A stretch of 64,000 nucleotides of DNA, from positions 124,001 through 188,000 of the forward strand of contig CANQKM010000005.1 in the NCBI GenBank assembly GCA_947624485.1, in the 5' to 3' direction. The first letter of the stretch is position 1. Each line of letters begins with the position of its first letter. A program made the position numbers and the translations under genes. Under the pieces are notes generated by a model, which was not told where the DNA came from, ran no database searches, and worked only from the letters and a program-made list of their open reading frames with translations. Source of the DNA: an uncultured Clostridia bacterium. Lineage in GTDB: Bacteria > Bacillota > Clostridia > UBA1381. This document shows, in pieces, positions 8,724-18,576 of this stretch.

Positions 8724-10018
8724 TTTTGAGTATTCCGCTCTCGGTTATTATTTTCGCCGCGCTCGCTTGGTTTTTACTGCGTCTTGCCGGCGAGGCGGGC
8801 GTAACGCTGCCGCGTGGCAAAGCTATGGATTTTCTGACCGCTAACAAATACGGCGCGCCCGGCGGCGGGGCGGACGGCAAATACACGCTGCTTAAAATAT
8901 TCCTCTGCGCGCTGGCGTTTCGAGTGATTGTATTCATACTCGGCTGGGCTGCCGCGGGTATTTTCAGCGACGGCAGTATGCCGTCGTTTCTCGGTTACTG
9001 CGGAAAGTGGAATTTATGGGACGCGCCGCACTACCTCGATATAGCGCAGTACGGCTACTATCACCACCTTGAGGAAGGCAAGCACCTGTTCCTCGTGTTC
9101 TTCCCGCTCTACCCGTTTGCTGTGAAAATATTCGCGCTCGCGCTGCGTAACTATACGGTTTCCGCGCTTGTTGTTTCGTTTCTTTCGTACAGCGCGGGCT
9201 GCGCGCTCATGTATAAGCTCGTAAGAATTGATTACAGCCGCGCCGCCGCGCGCAGGAGCGTTATATTCCTGTCGGTTTCGCCGTTTGCGTTCTTTTTCGG
9301 TGGAATTATGACCGAAGGTCTGTTCTTCCTCGTTATTACGGCGACCTTCCTCGCAATACGCAAACATAACTGGCTCGGCGCGGGCGTTCTCGGCGCGCTC
9401 GCGGCTCTGACGCGCTCGGTCGGCGTGCTTATGATTATAGCCGCGGCGGTCGAATGGGTGCAGCATGAGCGCCCCATAGCGCTCATACGAGAGAAAAACC
9501 TAAAGACGCTCGGCAAAAAATTCGTTTCGGCGCTGCCGCTCCTTATAATACCTGTGGGAACGCTCATTTATCTTTTTATAAATTACCGCGTCGAGGGCAA
9601 TGCGTTCGCGTTTATGGAGTACCAGAAGGAGCATTGGTCAATGCAGCTTCAATACTTCGGCAAGACCGTCAATATGCTGCTGTCGCGCGTGAATATGCAG
9701 GAATCGTGGTCGATTATAGTGTGCATGTTTATGAGCGATATTGTGTCCATCGCAGTCACAGCTGTTCTGACGCTGCTCGCGGTACGCCGCACAAGAAGCA
9801 TGTACACATCGTTTATGCTCATGTACTTCTTTTTCAACGCCGCCGCGTCGTGGCCATTGAGCCTTAACCGCTATATGTCGTGCATGATTCCGGCCGCGTG
9901 GGTACTTGCCTCGCTTACGGAAAAACGAAAAAACGCGGCTGAGCTTATAACGGTATGCTCCGCCGTACTGTTCGGCATTTTCCTCACGGGCTACCTTACG
10001 GGACATTCCATTATGTAA
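8720..10018 (+). CDS. PIG-V-like integral membrane mannosyltransferase
   Basis: 432 residues with about nine hydrophobic helices. After the second helix it carries the segment WDAPHYLDIAQYGY followed by FFPLYP, the pattern of PIG-V/GT76 and related GT-C enzymes, in which the Asp of WD is the catalytic candidate. GT-C enzymes use polyprenyl-phosphate sugars on the outer membrane face. The start overlaps the stop of the DPM1-like gene (ATGA), strongly suggesting a donor-synthase/transferase pair for a surface glycan or glycoprotein. Acceptor unknown. The gene is closed by an intrinsic terminator. Confidence 0.82.
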   Translation: MILSIPLSVIIFAALAWFLLRLAGEAGVTLPRGKAMDFLTANKYGAPGGGADGKYTLLKIFLCALAFRVIVFILGWAAAGIFSDGSMPSFLGYCGKWNLWDAPHYLDIAQYGYYHHLEEGKHLFLVFFPLYPFAVKIFALALRNYTVSALVVSFLSYSAGCALMYKLVRIDYSRAAARRSVIFLSVSPFAFFFGGIMTEGLFFLVITATFLAIRKHNWLGAGVLGALAALTRSVGVLMIIAAAVEWVQHERPIALIREKNLKTLGKKFVSALPLLIIPVGTLIYLFINYRVEGNAFAFMEYQKEHWSMQLQYFGKTVNMLLSRVNMQESWSIIVCMFMSDIVSIAVTAVLTLLAVRRTRSMYTSFMLMYFFFNAAASWPLSLNRYMSCMIPAAWVLASLTEKRKNAAELITVCSAVLFGIFLTGYLTGHSIM

Positions 10019-10037
10019 AAAAAGTGCGTAAAAAAAG

Positions 10038-10056
10038 GCGTATCTATTAGATACGC
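10038..10056. terminator. Bidirectional intrinsic terminator
   Basis: An 8-bp perfect stem (GCGTATCT with its complement, ATT loop) is flanked by an A run on one side and a T run on the other, between the convergent PIG-V-like gene and mgtE. Confidence 0.88.
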
Positions 10057-10064
10057 TTTTTTCG

Positions 10065-11432
10065 TTACATCAGCACATTTGAGAAAACAATCGTCGCGAT
10101 ATTAAAATAAATGATCAGCGACGCGCAGTCAACGATTGTCGTTATAAGCGGCGTAGCCATTATCGCCGGATCGAGATGCGCCTTTTTCGCAAGCATCGGC
10201 AAACTTGCGCCGATCATTTTCGATATTACGACCGTCGCGATTATCGACAGCGCGATCGTCAGCGCAAGCGGAAAATTATGCCCGTACATCAGATACACCC
10301 TCGCCCCGTTCACAATCGCAAGGATCGAACTCACTATTATAGATATTCTGAATTCCTTGAACACAACACGGAAAAAATCCGAAAAATGTATTTCACCCAG
10401 CGCTATACCGCGTATTATAAGCGTCGAGCTTTGCGCTCCGCAGTTTCCGCCCGTATCCATTATCATCGGCATAAAGGACACGAGAAGCGGCAGCACCTTA
10501 AACGCGTTCTCGTACCGCGCCGTTATAAGCTGCGTCAGCGTCGCGCTTATCATAAGTATCAAAAGCCACACGATGCGGCTTTTCGCGTGCTTGAAAACGC
10601 CTGTGCGGAAATAGCTTTCCTCGTTCGGCGTTACGGCAGCCCAGCGCGAAATATCCTCGGTGTTCTCCTCCTCGATAACGTCCATAGCGTCGTCGAACGT
10701 TACGATACCGACAAGACGGTTGTCGCGGTCAACGACCGGCAGCGCGAGAAAGTCGTATTTCTGGAACATGTTCGCGACTACCTCTTTGTCCTCGTGCGTG
10801 TTTACCGATATGACGCGCGTGTCCATTATGTCGCCTATTTTGTCGTCCTCGTCGGCGGTGAACAGGTCCTTGACCGTCACAACGCCCGTAAGTATGCGGT
10901 TCTCGGTGACGTAGCAGGTGTAGATCGTCTCCTTGTTCACGCCTACCTTGCGTATCTTCTCGAACGCCTCCAATACCGTCATGTCCTTGTGCAGGCTGAC
11001 GTATTCTATCGTCATTATGCTGCCCGCGCTGTCACGCGGATAGCGGAGAATGTCGTTTATTGCGCGGCGCTCACCCGTCGTGGAGTTTAGGAGTATACGC
11101 GACACGACGTTCGCCGGCAAGTCCTCTATCATGTCGACCGTATCGTCTATATACAGCTCGTCGAGGATCTCGCGAAGCTCCTTATCGGTGAACATTCCGA
11201 TAAGGTGTCCCTGCATGTCGGGGTTCATGTGCGCGAACGTTTCAGCCGCGCTGTCCTTCGGCAGCAGGCGGAACAGCGTCATAAACTCAGCTTTCTCGTC
11301 GAAGTTGTCAGCGAAAAGCTCCTCAAAAAGCTCCGCGAGGTCGGCGGGGTTCTCGTCCTTGATTATATTTTTTACCTCCGAAAACCGCCGCTCTTTTAAA
11401 AGGCGGTTTATTGTGTCAAGCTGTTCTTCCAA
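10065..11432 (-). CDS. mgtE: Magnesium transporter MgtE
   Basis: 455 residues. Order of domains: N-terminal superhelical MgtE_N domain (about 20-125), two CBS domains (about 130-245) that gate the channel with Mg2+, a connecting helix, and five transmembrane helices (about 275-455) including the conserved PLLVSFMPMIMDTGGNCGAQSSTL region lining the pore. The start is a TTG at 11432: the upstream in-frame TTG at 11456 lies before an AAAGGAGG Shine-Dalgarno sequence that is spaced correctly only for 11432, and no ATG lies nearby. It follows wecB by about 40 bp on the same strand, leaving no room for an M-box riboswitch. Confidence 0.95.
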   Translation of the reverse strand: MEEQLDTINRLLKERRFSEVKNIIKDENPADLAELFEELFADNFDEKAEFMTLFRLLPKDSAAETFAHMNPDMQGHLIGMFTDKELREILDELYIDDTVDMIEDLPANVVSRILLNSTTGERRAINDILRYPRDSAGSIMTIEYVSLHKDMTVLEAFEKIRKVGVNKETIYTCYVTENRILTGVVTVKDLFTADEDDKIGDIMDTRVISVNTHEDKEVVANMFQKYDFLALPVVDRDNRLVGIVTFDDAMDVIEEENTEDISRWAAVTPNEESYFRTGVFKHAKSRIVWLLILMISATLTQLITARYENAFKVLPLLVSFMPMIMDTGGNCGAQSSTLIIRGIALGEIHFSDFFRVVFKEFRISIIVSSILAIVNGARVYLMYGHNFPLALTIALSIIATVVISKMIGASLPMLAKKAHLDPAIMATPLITTIVDCASLIIYFNIATIVFSNVLM

Positions 11433-11475
11433 TGTTAAACCGCCTCCTTTTAGCAAAATTATTTATTCTAAGCCG

Positions 11476-12627
11476 TTACACAGAAAAATTGTCGGGCTTT
11501 TTATCACTAATGCCAAACTCGTACAAAATCGCTTCCGCGATACGTCTTGACGCTTCGCCGTCGCCGTACGGGTTCGCGGCGTGCGCCATTTTGTCGTACG
11601 CTTCCCTGCTGTCCAGAAGCTCCTTCGCGAGACGCTTTATCTCATCCTTGTCCACGCCTGCGATCTTGACCGTTCCCGCCTTAACGGCTTCGGGACGCTC
11701 CGTTTCGCGCCGCAGCACAAGCACCGGCTTCGCGAGCGCGGGTGCCTCCTCCTGTATGCCGCCGGAGTCGGTCATTACCATAAACGCGCGCGACATCGCG
11801 TTGTGCAAGTCCTCAACATCGAGCGGATCTATAAGATGCACCCTGTCCATACCGCCGAGTATCGAAAACGCCGTTTCGCGCACCGCAGGGTTTAAGTGTA
11901 CGGGGTACACAAGCTCCGTGTCGGGGTACTCCGTCACGATTTCCTTAAGCGCGGTGCATATGTTTTCAAGCGGCTTGCCGAGGTTTTCGCGGCGGTGAGC
12001 CGTCACGATTATGACGCGCTTATTTTGAAAATCAAGCTCGTTTAAGCAGTCGTCCTTAAATCTGTAATCGGGGCGCACCGTCGTTTTTAACGCGTCTATT
12101 ACGGTGTTGCCGGTAATGTAGATCGTGCCGGACGGCACGTTTTCCTTAAGCAGATTCTGCCTGTTCTGCTCCGTCGGGGAAAAGTTCAGATCCGATATTC
12201 TGCCCGTAAGCTGACGGTTCATTTCCTCGGGGAACGGCGAATATTTGTCGTACGTGCGCAGTCCGGCCTCGACGTGACCGACCTTCACCTGGTTGTAGAA
12301 CGCGGCGAGCGCAGCGACAAAGCTCGTTGACGTGTCGCCGTGAACAAGCACGAGGTCGGGCTTTTCCTTTTGTATGACCTCGTCGAGACCCTCCAGAACG
12401 CGCGTGGTAATGCCGACGAGCGTCTGGCGCGTTTTCATTATGTCGAGGTCGTAGTCCGGCGTTATGCCGAATATTTCAAGCACCTGGTCGAGCATCTGAC
12501 GGTGCTGCGCCGTCACGCATATTATGGAGTCGATCTCGCCGTGCTTTTGAAGCTCCAGCGCAAGCGGCGCCATTTTGATTGCCTCCGGACGCGTACCGAA
12601 TACGGTCATTACCTTGATTTTCTTCAT
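11476..12627 (-). CDS. wecB: UDP-N-acetylglucosamine 2-epimerase (non-hydrolysing)
   Basis: 383 residues, the usual length. It interconverts UDP-GlcNAc and UDP-ManNAc, supplying ManNAc for teichoic acid linkage units or other surface polymers. Visible features are the N-terminal VFGTRPEAIK block, HVEAGLRT, HRREN and the TDSGGIQEE block near the active site. The frame is open further upstream, through a repeat element, but the ATG at 12627 follows an AAAGGAGAAAG site and starts the conserved sequence. A tagO homologue lies upstream on the same strand beyond a repeat, which fits a shared role in wall polymer synthesis. Confidence 0.95.
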   Translation of the reverse strand: MKKIKVMTVFGTRPEAIKMAPLALELQKHGEIDSIICVTAQHRQMLDQVLEIFGITPDYDLDIMKTRQTLVGITTRVLEGLDEVIQKEKPDLVLVHGDTSTSFVAALAAFYNQVKVGHVEAGLRTYDKYSPFPEEMNRQLTGRISDLNFSPTEQNRQNLLKENVPSGTIYITGNTVIDALKTTVRPDYRFKDDCLNELDFQNKRVIIVTAHRRENLGKPLENICTALKEIVTEYPDTELVYPVHLNPAVRETAFSILGGMDRVHLIDPLDVEDLHNAMSRAFMVMTDSGGIQEEAPALAKPVLVLRRETERPEAVKAGTVKIAGVDKDEIKRLAKELLDSREAYDKMAHAANPYGDGEASRRIAEAILYEFGISDKKPDNFSV

Positions 12628-12666
12628 CGTCTTTCTCCTTTTTTGTGGTGTGGTGGGATTTGGGGT

Positions 12667-12951
12667 TAAAACCCCTCCGACGCCTGCGGCGCCACCTCCC
12701 CTATTAGGGGAGGCATACGGTGAGGCTCCCCTATTAGGTGAATGACGCTTTAGCGTCATAGGCATAGAGCTTTGCTCGTATGCCGTAGCAAAAGGAGCTG
12801 TCACACGTAGTGTGACTGAGGGGTTTGTGCGGGCGAACACGGTTCGCCCCTACGGAGGGACGTCGAGGGCGCCGTCCCCTACACCCGTTATTTGTAAATA
12901 GTGCGCCGTAGGGGCTGGCGCCCTCGACAGCCCGCATTTGCACGCCCCCGT
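12667..12951. repeat. Composite intergenic hairpin repeat (wecB/tagO gap)
   Basis: This 330-bp gap contains no gene. One module (about 12667-12826) begins with AAAACCCCTCCGAC and ends with its inverted counterpart GAGGGGTTT, enclosing TCCCCTATTAGGGGA and a GTCACACGTAGTGTGAC stem. A second block (about 12829-12950) holds hairpins of the GGGCGAACACGGTTCGCCC and TACGG/CCGTA kind. A piece reading GCATAGAGCTTTGCTCGTAT is found again near 39570. The element ends about 25 bp from the wecB Shine-Dalgarno sequence. Confidence 0.85.
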
Positions 12952-12957
12952 CACATT

Positions 12958-14106
12958 CTATTCACTATCCTCTGTATCATCGGTCTTATCCCTTGTATCG
13001 GCGACATGGTTATGACCGCCCTTGCCGAGCATGCCGCCGATAAGGAGCAGCATTATCATTGCTATTACGACGAGTATCGCCCTAAGCACGCCGCTCTCGG
13101 CGAGCAGCACAGCCGTTATTCCCAAAACGCCGCTTATCGCGTACAGTATAAACACGGTCTGCTTCTGCGAAAAGCCCATATCCACAAGTCTGTGGTGCAG
13201 GTGTCCCCTGTCCGCCTTCATCGGGCTTTCGCCGTGGAGTATTCTGCGTATCATCGCGAAAAGCGCGTCAAACAGCGGCAGTCCGAGTATCAGAAGCGGC
13301 ACGGCGAACGATATTACCGCGTAGGACTTGAACACGCCCTGAATTGACAGCGTCGCGAGCATAAATCCCAGAAACGTCGAGCCTGTGTCGCCCATGAATA
13401 TTTTCGCGGGATTAAAGTTAAACGGCAGGAAGCCGAAGCACGAACCCATGAGCGCAATACCCATAATCGCTATCGGGTATTCGCCGACGCGTATGGATAT
13501 AAACACAAGCGACACCGACATTATCGCGCTTACGCCCGCCGCAAGGCCGTCGAGACCGTCTATGAAATTTACGGCGTTCGTTATGAACACTATCCATATC
13601 ACCGTCACTATTACCGAGATCCATTCCGGCAGCACAAGGTAGGGGTTGTCGCTAAGGAAATTCGGGTTTGTGAACACGTCAATCTTTATGTCGCCGACGA
13701 ATATCACTATAAGCGCCGCCGCTATCTGCACGAGGAATTTCAGCTTTGCGGGCAGATCCTTGCAGTCGTCTATAAAGCCCATCACGACTATTATCGCGAG
13801 CGCGATAAACATTCCGACCGTCTGGCGGCTCGCTATCGAATACTGCCCCCAAAACGACGAGTCGCCGCTTATTTTCGAGAACAGCAGTATCGTTATGATA
13901 GGCACGATAAAGCCGAAAATCATCGCGAGACCGCCTATTCTCGGCGTTGGCTTCTTGTGCATTCTGCGCGCGTCGCGCGGCTTGTCCACCGCGCCCTCGC
14001 CTATCTTGAACGCAAGACGGCGCGCGTTCGGCGTCGCGACGAACGTGAATATGAACGCCGCCGCGAACACGTATATCATCAGTATTACAAAGCTCTCCGT
14101 ATACAT
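12958..14106 (-). CDS. tagO: UDP-GlcNAc:undecaprenyl-phosphate GlcNAc-1-phosphate transferase (TagO/WecA)
   Basis: 382 residues with about ten transmembrane helices. Family motifs are present: the DKPRDARRMHKKPTPRIGG loop, MGFIDDCKDLPAKLKFLVQ with the paired Asp residues, NAVNFIDGLDGLAAG, and the HLHHRLVDMG C-terminal loop. It starts lipid-linked wall teichoic acid or O-polysaccharide synthesis by moving GlcNAc-1-P to undecaprenyl phosphate. MraY is less likely because the HLHHRL loop matches WecA/TagO. The start follows a strong GGAGG site. It lies 13 bp after trpS and so shares its transcript. Confidence 0.93.
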   Translation of the reverse strand: MYTESFVILMIYVFAAAFIFTFVATPNARRLAFKIGEGAVDKPRDARRMHKKPTPRIGGLAMIFGFIVPIITILLFSKISGDSSFWGQYSIASRQTVGMFIALAIIVVMGFIDDCKDLPAKLKFLVQIAAALIVIFVGDIKIDVFTNPNFLSDNPYLVLPEWISVIVTVIWIVFITNAVNFIDGLDGLAAGVSAIMSVSLVFISIRVGEYPIAIMGIALMGSCFGFLPFNFNPAKIFMGDTGSTFLGFMLATLSIQGVFKSYAVISFAVPLLILGLPLFDALFAMIRRILHGESPMKADRGHLHHRLVDMGFSQKQTVFILYAISGVLGITAVLLAESGVLRAILVVIAMIMLLLIGGMLGKGGHNHVADTRDKTDDTEDSE

Positions 14107-14119
14107 ATTATACCTCCGC

Positions 14120-15124
14120 TTATCTCATCACAAAGCCTACTTTTTTGTATACCTTGCTGAGTGTCCTGCGCGCGATTTTGTAAGCCGTTTCCGCGCCCTT
14201 TTCGCATATGTCCGTAAGATATTTCTTGTCCGCTATGATTTTGTCGTACTCCGCGCGTATCGGTTTTACGCACTCAACGACCGCGTCGGCGACGTCGCTC
14301 TTGAAATCGCCGTAGCCCTTGCCGCTGTAATCCTTTACTATATCGTCAATTTTGCGTCCCGTCACAGCCGACATGATTGAAAGAAGGTTGTTCACGCCCG
14401 CTTTCGTCTCGTCGCCCTCGCGGTACTCGATAACGCCCTCGCTGTCAGTGACCGCGCTTTTTATCTTTTTCGCGATTACGTTCATGTCGTCCATCATTGA
14501 GATATACGCCTTCGGGTTCGGATCGGATTTCGACATTTTTTTCGTCGGATTCTGCAGACTCATTATGTTCGCGCCCACCTTCGGCAAAAGCCCCTCGGGA
14601 ATGGTGAACACGTCGCCGTAAATGGCGTTGAAGCGCTGCGCCACGTCGCGGCAAAGCTCTATGTGCTGCATCTGATCCTTGCCGACGGGAACGTAGTCCG
14701 CCTGGTAAAGGAGTATGTCCGAAGCCATAAGCACCGGGTACGTGAACAGTCCGGCGTTTATGTTCTCCGCGTGGCGCGCCGATTTGTCCTTAAACTGCGT
14801 CATGCGCTGCAATTCGCCCATGTACGTGTAGCAGTTCAGTACCCACGCAAGCTCCGCGTGCGCCGGATTGTGCGACTGGATAAACAGCACATCCTTCTCG
14901 GGATCTATGCCGCACGCGATGTAAAGCGCGAGGACTTCGAGCGTTCTGCGCCGAAGCTCCGCCGGTGTCTGGCGCACCGTTATCGTGTGCATGTCCATCA
15001 TCGCGTAGATGCAGTTGTAGTCGTTCTGCAGGCTTACCCAGTTGCGTATCGCGCCGAGGTAGTTGCCGAGCGTTAAATTTCCCGACGGCTGTATGCCGGA
15101 AAATATCGTTTTCTTTTCGTCCAT
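14120..15124 (-). CDS. trpS: Tryptophanyl-tRNA synthetase
   Basis: 334 residues, a normal class Ic TrpRS. The HIGH-equivalent is in PSGNLTLGNYLGA near residue 13, and KMSKSDPN is the KMSKS loop. It charges tRNA-Trp. The start follows a GAAAGGAAG site. A consensus promoter lies 320 bp upstream, and the leader between them is almost wholly a repeat element. I see no T-box: neither a specifier hairpin nor the conserved T-box sequence is present. Confidence 0.97.
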   Translation of the reverse strand: MDEKKTIFSGIQPSGNLTLGNYLGAIRNWVSLQNDYNCIYAMMDMHTITVRQTPAELRRRTLEVLALYIACGIDPEKDVLFIQSHNPAHAELAWVLNCYTYMGELQRMTQFKDKSARHAENINAGLFTYPVLMASDILLYQADYVPVGKDQMQHIELCRDVAQRFNAIYGDVFTIPEGLLPKVGANIMSLQNPTKKMSKSDPNPKAYISMMDDMNVIAKKIKSAVTDSEGVIEYREGDETKAGVNNLLSIMSAVTGRKIDDIVKDYSGKGYGDFKSDVADAVVECVKPIRAEYDKIIADKKYLTDICEKGAETAYKIARRTLSKVYKKVGFVMR

Positions 15125-15153
15125 GTTCTTTCTTCCTTTCGGTGTGGTGTGGT

Positions 15154-15415
15154 AAATTGGGATTTAACGGCGTATCGGCTGCATGGACGTAGGGGCGGTC
15201 ATCGGCCGCCCGTTCCCAATGCAACGCGGCGGGCGGCCGATGACCGCCCCTACGGAAGGCTCCCCTTGAGGGGAGCTGGCGGCGGAGCCGTCTGAGAGGT
15301 GGTTTTTCAAGACTAATTGCCACCTCTCCGTCATCGCTTCGCGATGCCACCTCTCCTCGAGGAGAGGCTAACGATATGCGTCGCTCACCGCCAATGTACT
15401 GTTAAATCATAATTT
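15154..15415. repeat. Composite intergenic repeat bounded by imperfect inverted repeats
   Basis: The element starts with AAATTGGGATTTAA (15154-15167) and ends with TTAAATCATAATTT (15402-15415), which are imperfect inverted repeats. Inside are a long inverted repeat built on CGTAGGGGCGGTCATCGG (15188-15254) and a B-type module (15256-15370) with arms CTCCCCTTGAGGGGAG and CTCTCCTCGAGGAGAG plus inner stems. It fills the trpS 5' leader. No gene is seen in this gap of about 380 bp. Confidence 0.88.
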
Positions 15416-15445
15416 ATCGTATCATTATCCGATTTTTGTATCTAT

Positions 15446-15474
15446 ATTATACCACAATTTTGTACATTTGTCAA
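15446..15474 (-). promoter_or_regulatory. Full-consensus sigma-A promoter of trpS
   Basis: TTGACA and TATAAT with a 17-bp spacer on the minus strand. The predicted transcript starts near 15439 and runs through the repeat element before reaching trpS, tagO and perhaps wecB. Confidence 0.88.
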
Positions 15475-15504
15475 TATAAATATCTCAAAAAGATATTTAT
15501 ATTT

Positions 15505-16698
15505 TTACAGCAGTTCCGTCAATACCTCGCCGAGGCGGCGGATACCCTCCTCGATATTTTCAATCGTCGCCGATGAGTAATTCAGTCTGAACATATTCGA
15601 CGGCGCGAATATATCCGTCGCGAAGTTTGAGCCGGGGACGATCGCGACCTTCTTTTCAAGGCAGCGGTCAACCACGGGCGTGATGTCGGTGATTGTCGGA
15701 CATTCGCACCAAAGGAATATGCCGCCCTCGGGCGTTACCCACTTTACCTTGCCCTTCGGGAAGTACTTCTCCATCGCGCTTACCATCGCGGCGCACTTCT
15801 TGCCGTAAAGCTCGCGGTTCTTCGCGATATAGCTGTCGATGTCGTACTTCTTCATAAATTCCACGCACATAAGCTGTGTGAGCATCGGCGTGTGAACGTC
15901 GTTGACCTGCTTGAGCATCTCGATTTTCTCAGCAAGCTCCGACGGGGCGACTATGTAGCCCAGACGCATGCCCGGCGACAAAATCTTTGAGAACGAGCCT
16001 GTGTAAATTACTCTGCCCTCGGTGTCCATTGACTTTATCGTCGGCACGTCCTCGCCGGAGAAGCGCAGGTCGCCGTAGGGGTTGTCCTCCAAAATAAGCA
16101 CGTCGTACTTCGACGCGAGTTCAAGCATTTTCTTTCTCTTTTCGAGCGACATTGTCGCGCCGGTCGGGTTCTGGAACGTCGGGATCGTGTAGATGAATTT
16201 CACGCCGTCGTTATTTTTAAGCGCGTCCTCCAAACCTTCCATGCTCATGCCGTCGTCCTCGACCGTTACGCCGACGAGTCCGCACTCGTATGTGCGGAAC
16301 GCGTTAAGGCTGCCGATAAAGCTCGGACTTTCAACAATGACCTTGTCGCCCTTGTTGAGAAGCGCCTTGGCGGTGAGGTCGATGCCCTGGTTCGCGCCGG
16401 TCATTATGAGGATCGCGTCATTCGCGCCGACGGAGTTGACCTTCTCGGCACGCTGACGGGCGCAGTCGCGCATTTTCGGGTAGCCGTCGGTCGTGCCGTA
16501 CTGCAGCGCGAGCGTCGGGTTTGTCATCAGTATTTTGCCAGCGATTTTTGAAAGCTCGTCGCCCGGGAAAAGCTCCGACGCCGGGTTGCCGCCCGCGAGC
16601 GAGATTATCTCGGGATCAGCCATGCGCTTGAACATTTCACGGATCGCGCTGCCTTTCATCGTTTTTACACGGTCTGCCATGTATGTTTTGTATTCCAT
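15505..16698 (-). CDS. PLP-dependent class I/II aminotransferase (2-aminoadipate/MocR-like)
   Basis: 397 residues, fold type I. The opening region has ISLAGGNPASELFP, and NPTG is found in TFQNPTGATMS. The PLP-binding Lys is in TGSFSKILSPGMRLGY, followed by the conserved Arg in MFRLNYSSA that binds the substrate carboxylate. The family includes 2-aminoadipate, aromatic and branched-chain aminotransferases; the substrate is not evident. There is no N-terminal DNA-binding domain, so it is an enzyme and not a MocR regulator. It is preceded by an A-type repeat 24 bp upstream, with no clear promoter of its own. Confidence 0.9.
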   Translation of the reverse strand: MEYKTYMADRVKTMKGSAIREMFKRMADPEIISLAGGNPASELFPGDELSKIAGKILMTNPTLALQYGTTDGYPKMRDCARQRAEKVNSVGANDAILIMTGANQGIDLTAKALLNKGDKVIVESPSFIGSLNAFRTYECGLVGVTVEDDGMSMEGLEDALKNNDGVKFIYTIPTFQNPTGATMSLEKRKKMLELASKYDVLILEDNPYGDLRFSGEDVPTIKSMDTEGRVIYTGSFSKILSPGMRLGYIVAPSELAEKIEMLKQVNDVHTPMLTQLMCVEFMKKYDIDSYIAKNRELYGKKCAAMVSAMEKYFPKGKVKWVTPEGGIFLWCECPTITDITPVVDRCLEKKVAIVPGSNFATDIFAPSNMFRLNYSSATIENIEEGIRRLGEVLTELL

Positions 16699-16721
16699 TG
16701 TGGGTTCTCTCCTTTTTGGTT

Positions 16722-16880
16722 AAATTGGGATTTAACTACGTGAGGCCCCCTTGTCAAAGGGGGCTGTCGGCGAAGCCGACTGGGGGATTCCTTTTTGATT
16801 TCACAATGAATCCCTCCACCGCCTTCGGCGGTCCCCCTCCCTTTAACAAGGGAGGCTATCAGCCGCTAAATCATAATTTA
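16722..16880. repeat. A-type intergenic hairpin repeat with terminal inverted repeats
   Basis: AAATTGGGATTTAA (16722-16735) on the left and TAAATCATAATTTA (16867-16880) on the right frame one A-type module (16743-16857). The module consists of CCCCCTTGTCAAAGGGGG, a GTCGGCGAAGCCGAC stem, a spacer, a CCGCCTTCGGCGG stem and CCCTTTAACAAGGG. It occupies the whole gap between glnS and the aminotransferase gene. Confidence 0.88.
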
Positions 16881-16885
16881 TATCA

Positions 16886-18553
<1,668 letters not shown>

Positions 18554-18576
18554 AATTGTAAGCTCCTTTCCGACGG

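Noticed and set aside
11430-11456. Upstream TTG start for mgtE at 11456
   Set aside because: It lies before the AAAGGAGG site, which is correctly placed only for the TTG at 11432.
11433-11475. M-box riboswitch upstream of mgtE
   Set aside because: Only about 40 bp separate wecB and mgtE, far too short for an M-box.
15125-15474. T-box riboswitch upstream of trpS
   Set aside because: The leader is composed of the repeat family found at other genes, and neither a specifier loop nor the conserved T-box sequence is present.
15475-15498. Terminator after the aminotransferase gene (ATAAATATCT palindrome)
   Set aside because: Stem is all A/T except two pairs and no T run follows in the minus direction; too weak to call.
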